64,000 nt of DNA from CAWEBF01 sp963807235 (GTDB taxonomy: Bacteria; Acidobacteriota; Vicinamibacteria; Vicinamibacterales; UBA2999), in contig CAWEBF010000008.1 in assembly GCA_963807235.1 (NCBI GenBank), positions 62,001 through 126,000 on the forward strand, given 5' to 3'. Below the pieces are notes generated by a model. That model did no database searches. It was not told where the DNA came from and saw only the letters and a list, made by a program, of their open reading frames with translations. Shown piece after piece: positions 36,418 to 46,689 of the stretch. The position numbers and the translations under genes were made by a program. The stretch's first letter is position 1. Every line of letters begins with the position of its first letter.

Positions 36418-37413
36418 ATGCAGACAGCCCTTGTCACCGGTGCCAGCAGTTTCCTCGGGTATCACGTCGTCAAGCATCTGAACGCCTCGGGCGTGCGCCC
36501 GCGGGTGCTCGAACGGCGCGATGCCCAGACCGATGTCCTCGACTCGCTCGACGTGGAACGCGCACCCGGTCATCTCGAAGACGCCGGTGCGGTGCGCCAG
36601 GCCTGCGCGGGCATCGATTGCCTGCTCCACCTGGCGTTCAAGGTCAGCGTCGGCGGCGGCCCGTCACTGATATCCGAGATGCGGAAGGTCAATGTCGACG
36701 GAACGGTCGAGCTACTGCAATCAGCCGCCAGCGCGGGCGTGCGTAAGGCGGTGGTGGTCGGCAGCGCGCTCGCCGTGGGTGTCAACCGCCAGCCGGTGCC
36801 GCTCGATGAGCGCGCGAGCTGGACGCAGCACGCCTTCGATCTGCCGTACGCCACGATCCGCCGCGAGGCCGAGATCGCCGCCCTGGCCACGTCGCGGGCA
36901 GGCTTCGACGTCGCGTGCGTGTGCCCAGCCTTTACGTTCGGTCCCGACGATCCCACGGGCGCGCCCGCCAACAAGCTCCTCCAGTCGCTGCTGTCCGGCA
37001 AGCTGCGGTTCTCTCTCCCCGTCGGGTTCAGCTGCACCGACGTGCGGGATTTTGCGGACGGTGTGGTGCGCGCCGCCGAGCGGGGGCGCGCCGGTGAGCG
37101 CTATCTGCTGACGGGAGAGAATGTCACGGCCGACGAGCTGCTGCGGCGGGCGGGCGTTATCGCGGGCGTGCGCGCGCCGCGGTGGAAGCCGCCGCTGGTG
37201 CTGTTGCGGGGCGTGGTGGACGTGATCGGACTCGTGAGCCGCGTGCGGAGGCGGCCGCCGCCGGTCACGCGAGACGTGCTGCAGGTGATCGGCAGATACG
37301 CGTGGTACGACGCGGCCAAGGCACGCACCGAGCTGGGCTGGACACCGCGGCCGCTGGACCAGACCCTCACGGACACGATCGCGTGGCTGCGCTCACCCGC
37401 GGGGGGCGCTTGA
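36418..37413 (+). CDS. Extended SDR, NAD-dependent epimerase/dehydratase family
   Basis: A 331-residue extended short-chain dehydrogenase. The NAD site TGASSFLGYHVVKHL opens the protein; LLHLAFKVSVGGG and VNVDGTVELLQSAASAGVRKAV are typical of the family. The active-site tyrosine is present (Y144 in LPYATIRRE), but the lysine of YxxxK is Arg148. The rest fits nucleoside-sugar epimerases, 3-beta-HSD-like or dihydroflavonol-reductase-like enzymes. The substrate is unknown. It converges with the 2-hydroxyacid dehydrogenase. Confidence 0.8.
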   Translation: MQTALVTGASSFLGYHVVKHLNASGVRPRVLERRDAQTDVLDSLDVERAPGHLEDAGAVRQACAGIDCLLHLAFKVSVGGGPSLISEMRKVNVDGTVELLQSAASAGVRKAVVVGSALAVGVNRQPVPLDERASWTQHAFDLPYATIRREAEIAALATSRAGFDVACVCPAFTFGPDDPTGAPANKLLQSLLSGKLRFSLPVGFSCTDVRDFADGVVRAAERGRAGERYLLTGENVTADELLRRAGVIAGVRAPRWKPPLVLLRGVVDVIGLVSRVRRRPPPVTRDVLQVIGRYAWYDAAKARTELGWTPRPLDQTLTDTIAWLRSPAGGA

Positions 37414-37431
37414 TCTGACAGGGTCGGACCA

Positions 37432-38388
37432 CTACGCCACGCGATCGCCGGGCTCGCGCCCGGCGAAAAACGCGTCGAGGTTGTCGAGCGCACGGAACCC
37501 CATCGCATCGCGCGTCTCGCGCGTGGCGCTGCCGATATGCGGCATGAGGAACGTATTGGGCAGCGCCACGATCCGCGGATCGACGTTGGGCTCGTTGTTG
37601 TAGGCGTCGATCCCGGCCGCCCGCAGCCTGCCCGATCGCAGCGCCTCCACGAGCGCGTCATCCTCGATCAACGCACCACGTGCCGCGTTGACTAGGATGG
37701 CGCCGTCCGGCAATAGCGCGAATCGCGCCGCGTTCATCACGCCGCGCGTGGCCGGCGTGACGTTGCAGTGAAGGCTGAGGAAGTCACACTGCGGCAGCAT
37801 GTCCTCGAGCGTCTCGTGGAACACGCCCTCGTCCGCCGGCAGCGGACGCAGGTCGTGGTAGTGGACCTTCATATCGAAACCGCGCGCCCGGCGGGCGACG
37901 ACGCGGCCCACCCGGCCCATGCCGAGGATGCCGAGCCGCTTGCCCGTGACCTGGGTGCCCACCATGAACGCGGGGCTCCAGTCCTTCCACTGCCGCTCGC
38001 GCACGAGCTTCTCGCCCTCGCCGGCCCGCCGGGCGGCGCCGATCATCAGCATCATCGTCAGCTCGGCCGTCGCATCGGACAGCACGTCGGGTGTGTTGGT
38101 CACGGCGATGCCCCGCCGGCGGGCCGCCTCCACGTCCACGTGGTCGTAGCCGACGGAGAAGTTGGCGATGATTCGAATCTCGGCTGGCAGCCGCTCGATG
38201 ACGTCGGCCCTGAGGTGCTCGGTGTGGCACGGCAAGATGGCCTGGGCGCCGCGCGCCCGCTCGATGAGCTCGTCGCGCGTGTAGAGCCGATCGTCGGGGT
38301 TGAGCCGCGCGTCGTAATCGCGCTGCAAACGGGCCTCCACGGCGCTGGGCAGCTTCCGGGTCACAAGAACGGTCTGTTTCGGGCTCAT
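37432..38388 (-). CDS. D-isomer-specific 2-hydroxyacid dehydrogenase (glyoxylate/hydroxypyruvate reductase type)
   Basis: A 318-residue cytoplasmic enzyme. NAD(P) binding: LGILGMGRVGRVVARRA. Catalytic residues: Arg in VNAARGALIEDDAL, Glu in YNNEPNVDPR and His in MPHIGSATRETRDAM. It reduces 2-oxo acids such as glyoxylate or hydroxypyruvate, or gluconate-derived keto acids. It is divergent from the KdgT-like permease gene, suggesting a shared sugar-acid catabolic context. Confidence 0.88.
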   Translation of the reverse strand: MSPKQTVLVTRKLPSAVEARLQRDYDARLNPDDRLYTRDELIERARGAQAILPCHTEHLRADVIERLPAEIRIIANFSVGYDHVDVEAARRRGIAVTNTPDVLSDATAELTMMLMIGAARRAGEGEKLVRERQWKDWSPAFMVGTQVTGKRLGILGMGRVGRVVARRARGFDMKVHYHDLRPLPADEGVFHETLEDMLPQCDFLSLHCNVTPATRGVMNAARFALLPDGAILVNAARGALIEDDALVEALRSGRLRAAGIDAYNNEPNVDPRIVALPNTFLMPHIGSATRETRDAMGFRALDNLDAFFAGREPGDRVA

Positions 38389-38449
38389 CTCGGGCTAGAG
38401 TCTACGCGAGCTGGCGCAGCGGGATCGAAACGACAAGGACGGCCACAGC

Positions 38450-39628
38450 ATGAGGATCTACCGGTTCATCAATCGTGTCCCCGGCGGGTTGATGGTGGTG
38501 CCGCTCTTCATCGGGATGGCCCTCAACACCTTCTTCCCCACCTTGCTGCAGATTGGCGGCTTCACCCAGGCCCTGAGCGGCGCTGGCTATCCCACCATCC
38601 TGGGGATGTACCTCTTCACGGTCGGCACCAAGATGACGATGCGTGCCGCGCCCAGGATGCTGCTGCGCGGGACGGGCCTGCTCACAGCGAAGGTCGGCAC
38701 GGCGACGCTTTTCGCCCTGGCGGTGGCGAACTGGTTCGGCGGCGACGTGCTGGGACTGAGCACGCTGGCCGTGATGGTGGCCATGAGCGATACCAACGGC
38801 GGGATGTTCCTGGCGTTGACCGGCGTGATGGGCGACAAGGAGGATTCCGGGACCTACGTCGTGCAGAGCATCGAGACCGGCCCGTTCCTGACCATGCTCA
38901 TCTTCGTCGGCACAGGGCTTGCCGTGATTCCGTGGCTGACGATGGTCTCGGTGATCGCGCCCCTCGCCGCCGGCGCCATCCTCGGCAACCTCGACGACGA
39001 GCTGAAGGAGTTCTTCGCCTCCCACGAGCCGATCATCGTCCCGTTCATGGCGTTCACGCTGGGGCAGACGATCAATTTGAAATCGGTGGTCACGGCGGGT
39101 CTGCCGGGCATCTTGCTCGGCCTGACGGTCGTAACCGTCACCGGCATCGTGTGCATTGCGGTGGATCGGCTGCTGGGCGGCTCGGGCATCGCCGGTGCCG
39201 CCGCGTCGAGCACCGCCGGCAATTCGGCCGCGGTGCCGCAGGCGGTCGCGTTGGCAGACCCCTCGTTCGCGGCAGTCGCACCGGCGGCAACGGTACAGGT
39301 CACGGCGTCGGTGATCGTGACGGCGATTCTGACGCCCCTCCTCACCGCGTGGTGGTCGCGGCGGACAGCCCGTTCGCGAGCGGATACTCCCAATGGTCGC
39401 GGCGGCGCCGCCTGCGGCGCCAGGAAAGGCGGCGTTCGATGCGTCGATTCAGTGAGATTGCCGGCCTTGCCCTCGTATCGGCACTGGTCGTCTCGACCGC
39501 GGCCATGGCACAGGCCCCCCTGCACGGCACGCAGTACGCCGAGGCAGACATCGCCTATGGCGCAACGGTCTACGCGGCGCGCTGCGTCAACTGCCACGGC
39601 GCCCAGGGCGACGCGATCGGCGGCGTGA
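38450..39628 (+). CDS. kdgT: 2-keto-3-deoxygluconate permease-like transporter (KdgT), C-terminus uncertain
   Basis: The first 305 residues match KdgT: MRIYRFINRVPGGLMVVPLF, then YLFTVGTKMTMRAAPRML, AVMVAMSDTNGGMFLALTG, ETGPFLTMLIFVGTGLA and, near the end, ATVQVTASVIVTAILTPLLT. About ten membrane segments. The family ends about 15-20 residues after that last helix, but here the frame stays open to 39628, overlapping the next gene by 190 bases in another frame. A one-base indel near 39360-39440 is likely, and the true stop is probably around 39370-39455 (one candidate TGA is at 39453). It imports 2-keto-3-deoxygluconate. Confidence 0.72.
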   Translation: MRIYRFINRVPGGLMVVPLFIGMALNTFFPTLLQIGGFTQALSGAGYPTILGMYLFTVGTKMTMRAAPRMLLRGTGLLTAKVGTATLFALAVANWFGGDVLGLSTLAVMVAMSDTNGGMFLALTGVMGDKEDSGTYVVQSIETGPFLTMLIFVGTGLAVIPWLTMVSVIAPLAAGAILGNLDDELKEFFASHEPIIVPFMAFTLGQTINLKSVVTAGLPGILLGLTVVTVTGIVCIAVDRLLGGSGIAGAAASSTAGNSAAVPQAVALADPSFAAVAPAATVQVTASVIVTAILTPLLTAWWSRRTARSRADTPNGRGGAACGARKGGVRCVDSVRLPALPSYRHWSSRPRPWHRPPCTARSTPRQTSPMAQRSTRRAASTATAPRATRSAA

Positions 39629-40218
39629 ACCTGCGGAGCGGCCGGTTTCGCAACGCCGTGGTCGATCGGGACCTGGATCGTTTCATCCGCGCCGGCTCGC
39701 CAGCCGGCATGCCGGCCTTCGCGCTCGACAACGCCGAGATGGCGGGCATCATCGCCTACCTCAGAAACATGAACACGGTTGACGCCGCGAGCGTCACGGT
39801 CGGCGACGCCGCTCGCGGCCGCGCCGTCTACGACGGCAAAGGCGCATGTGCGAGCTGCCACCGTGTGAGCGGAACCGGGTCGCACGTGGCCCCGAATCTC
39901 AGCGACGTCGGCGCCATCCGCAGCCCGGCTTCGCTGGAGCGGTCGCTCCTCGACCCGACCAGCCAGATGATGCCAATCAACCGCCCGGTGCGGGTGGTCA
40001 CCAAGGATGGCACTGTCATCACCGGCCGGCGCCTCAACGAGGACACCTACGGGCTGCAGCTCATGGACGATCGCGAGCGTCTGCACTCGCTGGTCAAATC
40101 CGACCTGCGTGAATACACCATCGGGAAGACGTCGCCGATGCCGCCCTTCAAGGACAAACTCACGAAGGGCGAGTTCGCGGATCTCGTCGCCTACCTGCTT
40201 TCGCTGAAGGGACTGTAG
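39439..40218 (+). CDS. Periplasmic dihaem c-type cytochrome
   Basis: A 259-residue protein from ATG 39439 with a signal peptide ending near AAMAQ. Two haem sites: CVNCHGAQGDAIGG (about residue 52) and CASCHRVSGTGSH (about residue 137), each in its own cytochrome c domain. The second half includes MPPFKDKLTKGEFADLVAYL, as in cytochromes that serve PQQ dehydrogenases. The PQQ dehydrogenase gene follows after 2 bases. It is the likely electron acceptor of that dehydrogenase. Confidence 0.85.
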   Translation: MRRFSEIAGLALVSALVVSTAAMAQAPLHGTQYAEADIAYGATVYAARCVNCHGAQGDAIGGVNLRSGRFRNAVVDRDLDRFIRAGSPAGMPAFALDNAEMAGIIAYLRNMNTVDAASVTVGDAARGRAVYDGKGACASCHRVSGTGSHVAPNLSDVGAIRSPASLERSLLDPTSQMMPINRPVRVVTKDGTVITGRRLNEDTYGLQLMDDRERLHSLVKSDLREYTIGKTSPMPPFKDKLTKGEFADLVAYLLSLKGL

Positions 40219-40220
40219 CA

Positions 40221-41900
40221 ATGACCACACGTCTCTGGCTCTCCGGCTGGTGCATCGTCGCGGCCGCGACGGTGCTGCCGCTTCGCATCGACGCCCAGGT
40301 CACGTCGCAACGCCTGGCCGCGGCGGCCAGCGAACCGCAGAACTGGCTGACCTACTCGGGCAACTACGCCAGTACGCGGTTCACTCCGCTGGCCCAGATC
40401 ACGCCGGCCAACGTCAGGAACCTGAAGCTGCAGTGGGTGTACCAGTCGCCCGTGGCAGGCAACTGGCAGACGACGCCGCTGGTCGTGGACGGCATCATGT
40501 ACCTCACGCAGCGGTTGAATGACGTGGTGGCGCTGGACGCGGCCACCGGCCGCGCGTTCTGGATCTATCGCTACACACCGGCCGCGGACCGCATCGTCTG
40601 CTGCGGCGCGAACAACCGCGGCCTCGCCATCCTCGGCAACACGTTGTTCATGGCCACGTTGGACGCGCAACTGATTGCAATCGACGCCAAGAGCGGCCGG
40701 AAGCTCTGGCAGACCGAAGTCGCCAGCACCAAGGCCGGCTACTCGATGACGCTCGCGCCGCTGGTGGTGAAGGACAAGGTGATTGTCGGCGTCGGCGGCG
40801 GCGAGTACGGCATCCGCGGTTTCGTCGCCGCCTACGACGCGACCACAGGCAAGGAGGCGTGGCGCTTCTACACGATTCCGGCGCCCGGGGAGCCGGGCTC
40901 GGAGACCTGGGAGCGGTGCCCTGTCAGCACGACCAGCTTCTGCGATCCGGAGGCGTGGAAGCACGGGGGCGGGTCGATCTGGCTGACCGGCTCCTACGAT
41001 CCACAGCTGAACCTGACCTACTGGGGCGTCGGCAACGTCGGGCCCGACTACAACGGCGCGCAGCGCCCCGGCGACAACCTCTACACCGATTCGGTGGTCG
41101 CGCTCGACGCCGACACCGGCAGGCTGCGGTGGCACTACCAATTCACGCCGCACGACGTCTACGACTACGACTCCGTTCAGATTGCGGTGCTGGCCGACAA
41201 CTGGGCCAACACCGGCATCAACGTCATGCTCTGGGCGAACCGCAACGGCAACTACTACGTGCTCGACCGGGCCACTGGCCGCTTCCTGCTCGGAAAACCG
41301 TTCGTGAAAGTGAACTGGATGAGCGAGTTCAACGAGCGCGGCCGGCCGACGCAGACGCCGCAGGCGGAGGGCCAGCCGACCTACCCGGGCAATCAGGGCG
41401 GTACGAACTGGTATTCGCCGTCCTACAGCCCGCGGACGCGAATGTTCTACATCCCGGCGTGGGAGGACTACGCCAGCATCTTCGCCGGCGCGGCCCAGCC
41501 GTTCAAGGAAGGGAGCACCTTCGTCGGCGGAGCTCCACGGAACTTCGGGCCCGTCCCCAACGCGCCCGGCCTCGGCCGCTCGGCGATCAACACGTGGACC
41601 GAATCGGCCGGCCACGGCGCGGTGATCGCGCTCGATTCGGCGACGGGCGAGCAGAAGTGGAAGTTCACGATGACCGACGTCACCGATAGCGGGATTCTGA
41701 CGACAGCCTCGGACCTGCTGTTCACGGGCGGCCGCGAGGGCCACTTCCAGGCGCTCGACGCGCGCACCGGCGCGCTGCTCTGGAAGATCAACCTCGGCGC
41801 GGCGATCAACAGCGGCCCGATGTCCTACCGCGTCGGCAACAAGCAATACGTGTCGATCGTGTCGGGTCTCTCGCTTTCGGTGTTCGCGCTCGACGAGTAG
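40221..41900 (+). CDS. PQQ-dependent alcohol dehydrogenase, Asp-x-Asp (lanthanide-type) metal site
   Basis: A 559-residue quinoprotein with a signal peptide ending near PLRIDAQ. The vicinal cysteine pair is in VCCGANNRG; IWLTGSYDPQLNLTYWGVGN and RPGDNLYTDSVVALDADTGR are conserved propeller motifs. The catalytic aspartate is in TPHDVYDYDS (Asp315) and is followed two residues later by another Asp (317); this D-x-D pattern marks XoxF/PedH-like lanthanide-dependent enzymes. No haem domain is present; electrons should go to the dihaem cytochrome encoded 2 bases upstream. The substrate is an alcohol, not identifiable here. Confidence 0.85.
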   Translation: MTTRLWLSGWCIVAAATVLPLRIDAQVTSQRLAAAASEPQNWLTYSGNYASTRFTPLAQITPANVRNLKLQWVYQSPVAGNWQTTPLVVDGIMYLTQRLNDVVALDAATGRAFWIYRYTPAADRIVCCGANNRGLAILGNTLFMATLDAQLIAIDAKSGRKLWQTEVASTKAGYSMTLAPLVVKDKVIVGVGGGEYGIRGFVAAYDATTGKEAWRFYTIPAPGEPGSETWERCPVSTTSFCDPEAWKHGGGSIWLTGSYDPQLNLTYWGVGNVGPDYNGAQRPGDNLYTDSVVALDADTGRLRWHYQFTPHDVYDYDSVQIAVLADNWANTGINVMLWANRNGNYYVLDRATGRFLLGKPFVKVNWMSEFNERGRPTQTPQAEGQPTYPGNQGGTNWYSPSYSPRTRMFYIPAWEDYASIFAGAAQPFKEGSTFVGGAPRNFGPVPNAPGLGRSAINTWTESAGHGAVIALDSATGEQKWKFTMTDVTDSGILTTASDLLFTGGREGHFQALDARTGALLWKINLGAAINSGPMSYRVGNKQYVSIVSGLSLSVFALDE

Positions 41901-41911
41901 CGAAGACCTCT

Positions 41912-42346
41912 CTACGGCGCCTTCACGCCCCTCGGGAATTCGAAAGTCACCACGGAGAGCTCGGGGCTGAAGGCTGTGACCTGGTGTGGCACGCCTTCAG
42001 GGATGAGCAAGAAGTCACCCTTCGACACCTTGTGCACCGTACCTCCCTGGATTCTGCGCTCCACCGTGTCGCCCTTCCTGATCTCGACAATCGTGCCGCC
42101 GGTCGTGCTCTCTCCGTTTCCGTCGACGATTGCCCAGAGCTCGCCTTCGTTCGCGTGCGCCGCGGCCCGCTGTGGCGGTCTGCGACGGTCCACGGCCATG
42201 CGATAGGCAACGCCGCTGGACGTGGTGGCGTCGGTGCGCTCGACGACCGTTATGTTGGCGTAGGCGACGTCCTGCAGCTTGGCTCTGTGGGCGGCCACGC
42301 TCGCCGCGGAGAGGAAATACGCCCCGCCAGAAACTACAATCCGCAT
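41912..42346 (-). CDS. Cupin-domain protein
   Basis: A 144-residue protein from the ATG at 42346; the same frame is open far upstream, inside the divergent aminotransferase gene, but that is a shadow. The cupin motifs are present: HANEGELWAIVDGNGE (variant of motif 1 with a single His) and GDFLLIPEGVPHQVTAF (motif 2). The cupin fold often binds Fe, Ni or Mn; with an incomplete first motif, metal binding is uncertain. The function is unknown. Confidence 0.75.
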   Translation of the reverse strand: MRIVVSGGAYFLSAASVAAHRAKLQDVAYANITVVERTDATTSSGVAYRMAVDRRRPPQRAAAHANEGELWAIVDGNGESTTGGTIVEIRKGDTVERRIQGGTVHKVSKGDFLLIPEGVPHQVTAFSPELSVVTFEFPRGVKAP

Positions 42347-42372
42347 AGATGCTTTCTCCGAAGACTGCGATC

Positions 42373-42385
42373 TTAGTCGGACTAA
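42373..42385. promoter_or_regulatory. Operator-like palindrome TTAGTC-G-GACTAA
   Basis: A perfect 6-bp inverted repeat with a one-base spacer sits in the 102-base gap between the divergent cupin and aminotransferase genes, where both promoters should lie. Its AT-rich, symmetric form stands out from the surrounding GC-rich DNA. It may be a repressor site; the regulator is unknown. Confidence 0.4.
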
Positions 42386-42448
42386 CCTTTCCTGCTCGAA
42401 GTTAATGGCTCCTCCCCACGAGCTCGCGGAGCATCGAAGAGGAACGGG

Positions 42449-43846
42449 ATGACGGCAGCTCGAAGACCTGGAACGAAAGGCGGCGACGAAGCCGTGAGTG
42501 GGGACCTGCTCGACCGCGATCTTGCCTCGCTGATCCACCCGCTCCACGATGCGGCGGCCCATCGCGCCGGCCATGTCTGGATCCGCGGCGACGGGGTGAC
42601 GCTGATCGACGCGAGCGGCAGGCGCTACATCGACGGCCTTGCCGGCCTGTGGAACGTGGCGCTCGGCCATGGGCGTCGCGAGCTGGCCGAGGCCGCGCGC
42701 GTGCAGATGGAGACGCTGGCCTACGCCTCCGGCTACTGCGGCAGCTCGAACGAGCGCGCGATCGAACTGGGCGAGCGCCTGGCCAGGCTGACCTACCGCG
42801 GCATCAACCGCTTCTTCTTCACCTCCGGCGGCGCCGAAGCGAACGAAAGCGCCATCAAGGTGGCGCGTGCCTACTGGAAGCTGCGTGGGCGCCCCGACAA
42901 GACCAAAGTGATCGCGCGCGAGTTCGGCTACCACGGCCTGACGCTGGCGGCCATGAGCGCCACCGGCATCGCGCCCTATTGGCCGCTGTTCGAGCCCCGG
43001 ATGCCAGGCTTCACGCACATCCCGGCGCCCTACCCCTATCGCCCGCGGCTCACCGAGCCGGCCGGCGACTCGTCCTATGGCGTGGCGGCAGCCAACGAGC
43101 TGGAGAAGGCCATCCTGCGGGAAGGCGCCGACACGGTGGCGATGTTCCTCGTCGAGCCCGTGCCTGGCGTGGGCGGCGTGATCGTGCCGCCCGACGACTA
43201 TTTCCGCCGCGTCCGCGAGATCTGCGATGCCCACGACGTGCTGTTCGCGTCCGACGAGGTAATCACCGGCTTCGGCCGCACTGGCAAGTGGTTCGCGCTG
43301 GAGCATTGGGACGTGGCTCCCGACATCGTGCAGTTCGCCAAGGCGATCACGTCTGGCTACTTCCCGATGGGCGGGATTGGCGTCAGCAACGAGATCGCGC
43401 GCGCCATCGACGAGGCGCCCGTGCCGTGGATGCACGCCCACACCTACAGCGCCCATCCGGTCGGCTGTGCCGTGGCGCTGGAGACACTACGGATACTCGA
43501 GGACGAGAACCTGGTGGCCGAGGCCGCCCGGCGCGGGGCGTACCTTCTGGACGGCCTGCGGGCGCGGCTCGCGGGCCATCCCCACGTCGGCGAGATCCGC
43601 GGCAAGGGGCTGATGTGTGCCGTGGAGTTCGTGAAGGACGTGGAGACGCGCGCGGCCTTCGCCGCCGACGAGCGCGTCGGCGCGCGCATTCACGACGAAG
43701 CGCAGGCGCGCGGGCTGTTCAGCCGCGTGCGCGGCGACGTCTTCCTGCTCGCGCCGCCCTTCGTCACACCCGACGACGTGCTCGACCGCATCGCCGACAT
43801 CCTGGCAGAGGCAGCCAGGGCGGTGCTCGGCGCTACGGAACGATGA
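42449..43846 (+). CDS. Class III (omega) PLP-dependent aminotransferase
   Basis: A 465-residue cytoplasmic enzyme. The PLP lysine is in QFAKAITSGYFPMGG, preceded by the Asp of FASDEVITGFGRTG and the phosphate-binding SGGAEANESAIKVARAY. MCAVEFVKDVE is typical of the small domain. It uses pyruvate- or ketoglutarate-type acceptors and amine, beta-alanine, putrescine or other omega-amino donors; which one cannot be told. It converges with the secreted-family gene, overlapping by 14 bases. Confidence 0.87.
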   Translation: MTAARRPGTKGGDEAVSGDLLDRDLASLIHPLHDAAAHRAGHVWIRGDGVTLIDASGRRYIDGLAGLWNVALGHGRRELAEAARVQMETLAYASGYCGSSNERAIELGERLARLTYRGINRFFFTSGGAEANESAIKVARAYWKLRGRPDKTKVIAREFGYHGLTLAAMSATGIAPYWPLFEPRMPGFTHIPAPYPYRPRLTEPAGDSSYGVAAANELEKAILREGADTVAMFLVEPVPGVGGVIVPPDDYFRRVREICDAHDVLFASDEVITGFGRTGKWFALEHWDVAPDIVQFAKAITSGYFPMGGIGVSNEIARAIDEAPVPWMHAHTYSAHPVGCAVALETLRILEDENLVAEAARRGAYLLDGLRARLAGHPHVGEIRGKGLMCAVEFVKDVETRAAFAADERVGARIHDEAQARGLFSRVRGDVFLLAPPFVTPDDVLDRIADILAEAARAVLGATER

Positions 43847-44726
43847 AGCTGGTGCGGTCCACCTTCTTGAATTCACCCACCATCAGCTCGTGGGCGTAGT
43901 TGGCCTGCTGGCACTGATACTCGAAGAGCTCGGTGCCGGCTTCCCACCGCAGGTTCATCGCTCCGGTGAAGGCCTTGGTGTAGGCCCCCGGGTCGTCAAC
44001 GGTGTACTCGTAGCGCATCGTGTTGAAGGCGGTGCGCGTGAACTTCTCCACCGTGTGCAGGGCGTCGGTGTGGGGCAGGCGGCCGCGGTCCATCCAGAAG
44101 GCTTCGTTGTAGCCCACCGTGTCCACGACCAGCGAATCGCCGTCCCACCAGCCGATCGAATGGCCGTAATAGGTCGGCGTCGGGTTCTTGGGATGCGAGC
44201 GGCCGTCCATGTAGATGGTGCGGAAGGTGTGCGGGCCGCCGATGTCGAAGATGAACGCGCGCTGCATTTCGGGCAGCTCGAGGATCTCGACGCCGTACGG
44301 CGTCAGGAACTGACGCAGGGCGCCTGACGCCTTGCACCGCGTGTGCGGTTCCAGCTCGTTGGCGTCACGGTCCGCGGCCATCGCACGCGCCCACGGCTGG
44401 TAGGGGATGTTGTCGACGCCCAGGGGGTTGCCCACCACGGGGCCCGGCTGCCACACGCCCTTTTCCGTCGGCGTAGCGCCGCCGAGCATCACGCGCCCGC
44501 TGGCGTAGCGCGGCACGGGCCCCGCCGGTCCAGTTTCACGCGCGCCGAAACCACGCGCCGGGCCTCCACGGCCGCGGCCCTCGGGCACACCCACCTGAAC
44601 GCTCGGGCGCGCGGGCTGCGCGGGCGCTTGATCCTGTCCGAGCATGGGCTGCACCAGCCAGGGCGACATGAACGCCGCGGCGGCGAGCAGGCACGACGTG
44701 AAATGGAAGCGGGAAGGCGTCTGCAT
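43833..44726 (-). CDS. Secreted protein of the paralogous family (member 5)
   Basis: A 297-residue protein starting at ATG 44726, with a signal peptide (HFTSCLLAAAAFMSPWLV) and then a Pro/Gly/Arg-rich linker (GRGRGGPARGFGARE). The conserved core is intact: FRTIYMDGRSHP, SIGWWDGDSLVVDTVGYNEA, TMRYEYTVDDPGAYTKAFTG and EYQCQQANY. It follows the PQQ dehydrogenase gene by 9 bases, as member 4 follows a PQQ enzyme. The function is unknown; a role in periplasmic oxidation is inferred from this repeated neighbourhood. Confidence 0.72.
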   Translation of the reverse strand: MQTPSRFHFTSCLLAAAAFMSPWLVQPMLGQDQAPAQPARPSVQVGVPEGRGRGGPARGFGARETGPAGPVPRYASGRVMLGGATPTEKGVWQPGPVVGNPLGVDNIPYQPWARAMAADRDANELEPHTRCKASGALRQFLTPYGVEILELPEMQRAFIFDIGGPHTFRTIYMDGRSHPKNPTPTYYGHSIGWWDGDSLVVDTVGYNEAFWMDRGRLPHTDALHTVEKFTRTAFNTMRYEYTVDDPGAYTKAFTGAMNLRWEAGTELFEYQCQQANYAHELMVGEFKKVDRTSFIVP

Positions 44727-44735
44727 CGTGGAATC

Positions 44736-46548
<1,813 letters not shown>

Positions 46549-46566
46549 GCGCGGAGTCTATCAAAG

Positions 46567-46667
46567 GGGCCGCGTGTCCTGAATTGTGGAATTGGGGTCG
46601 GGCCTAATTCGGAGCACCGGCGAGAATTAGGCCCGACCCCAATTCCACAATTCAGGACACGCGGCCC
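46567..46667. repeat. Perfect 44-bp inverted repeat with 13-base loop
   Basis: Arms 46567-46610 and 46624-46667 are exact reverse complements over 44 bases; the loop is 13 bases. The core of each arm contains GGGGTCGGGCCTAATTC or its complement. It lies between the starts of two divergent genes (46548 minus, 46690 plus), so it is not a terminator. Its form resembles REP/BIME palindromes mobilised by REP-associated (RAYT) transposases; none was found in this window. Confidence 0.85.
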
Positions 46668-46671
46668 TGAG

Positions 46672-46677
46672 TACACT
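46672..46677 (+). promoter_or_regulatory. Possible -10 element TACACT before the YfcC-like gene
   Basis: TACACTGCC lies 18 bases before ATG 46690, directly after the large inverted repeat. It is similar to TATACTGCC at 12525. Evidence is pattern only. Confidence 0.28.
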
Positions 46678-46689
46678 GCCGCTCACCTC

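Noticed and set aside
37768..40218. An 816-residue plus-strand frame ending in the cytochrome
   Set aside because: Its first two thirds are antisense to the dehydrogenase or out of frame with the permease. Only the part from ATG 39439 looks like protein.
46567..46667. The long inverted repeat as a transcription terminator
   Set aside because: Both flanking genes start, not end, on either side of it.
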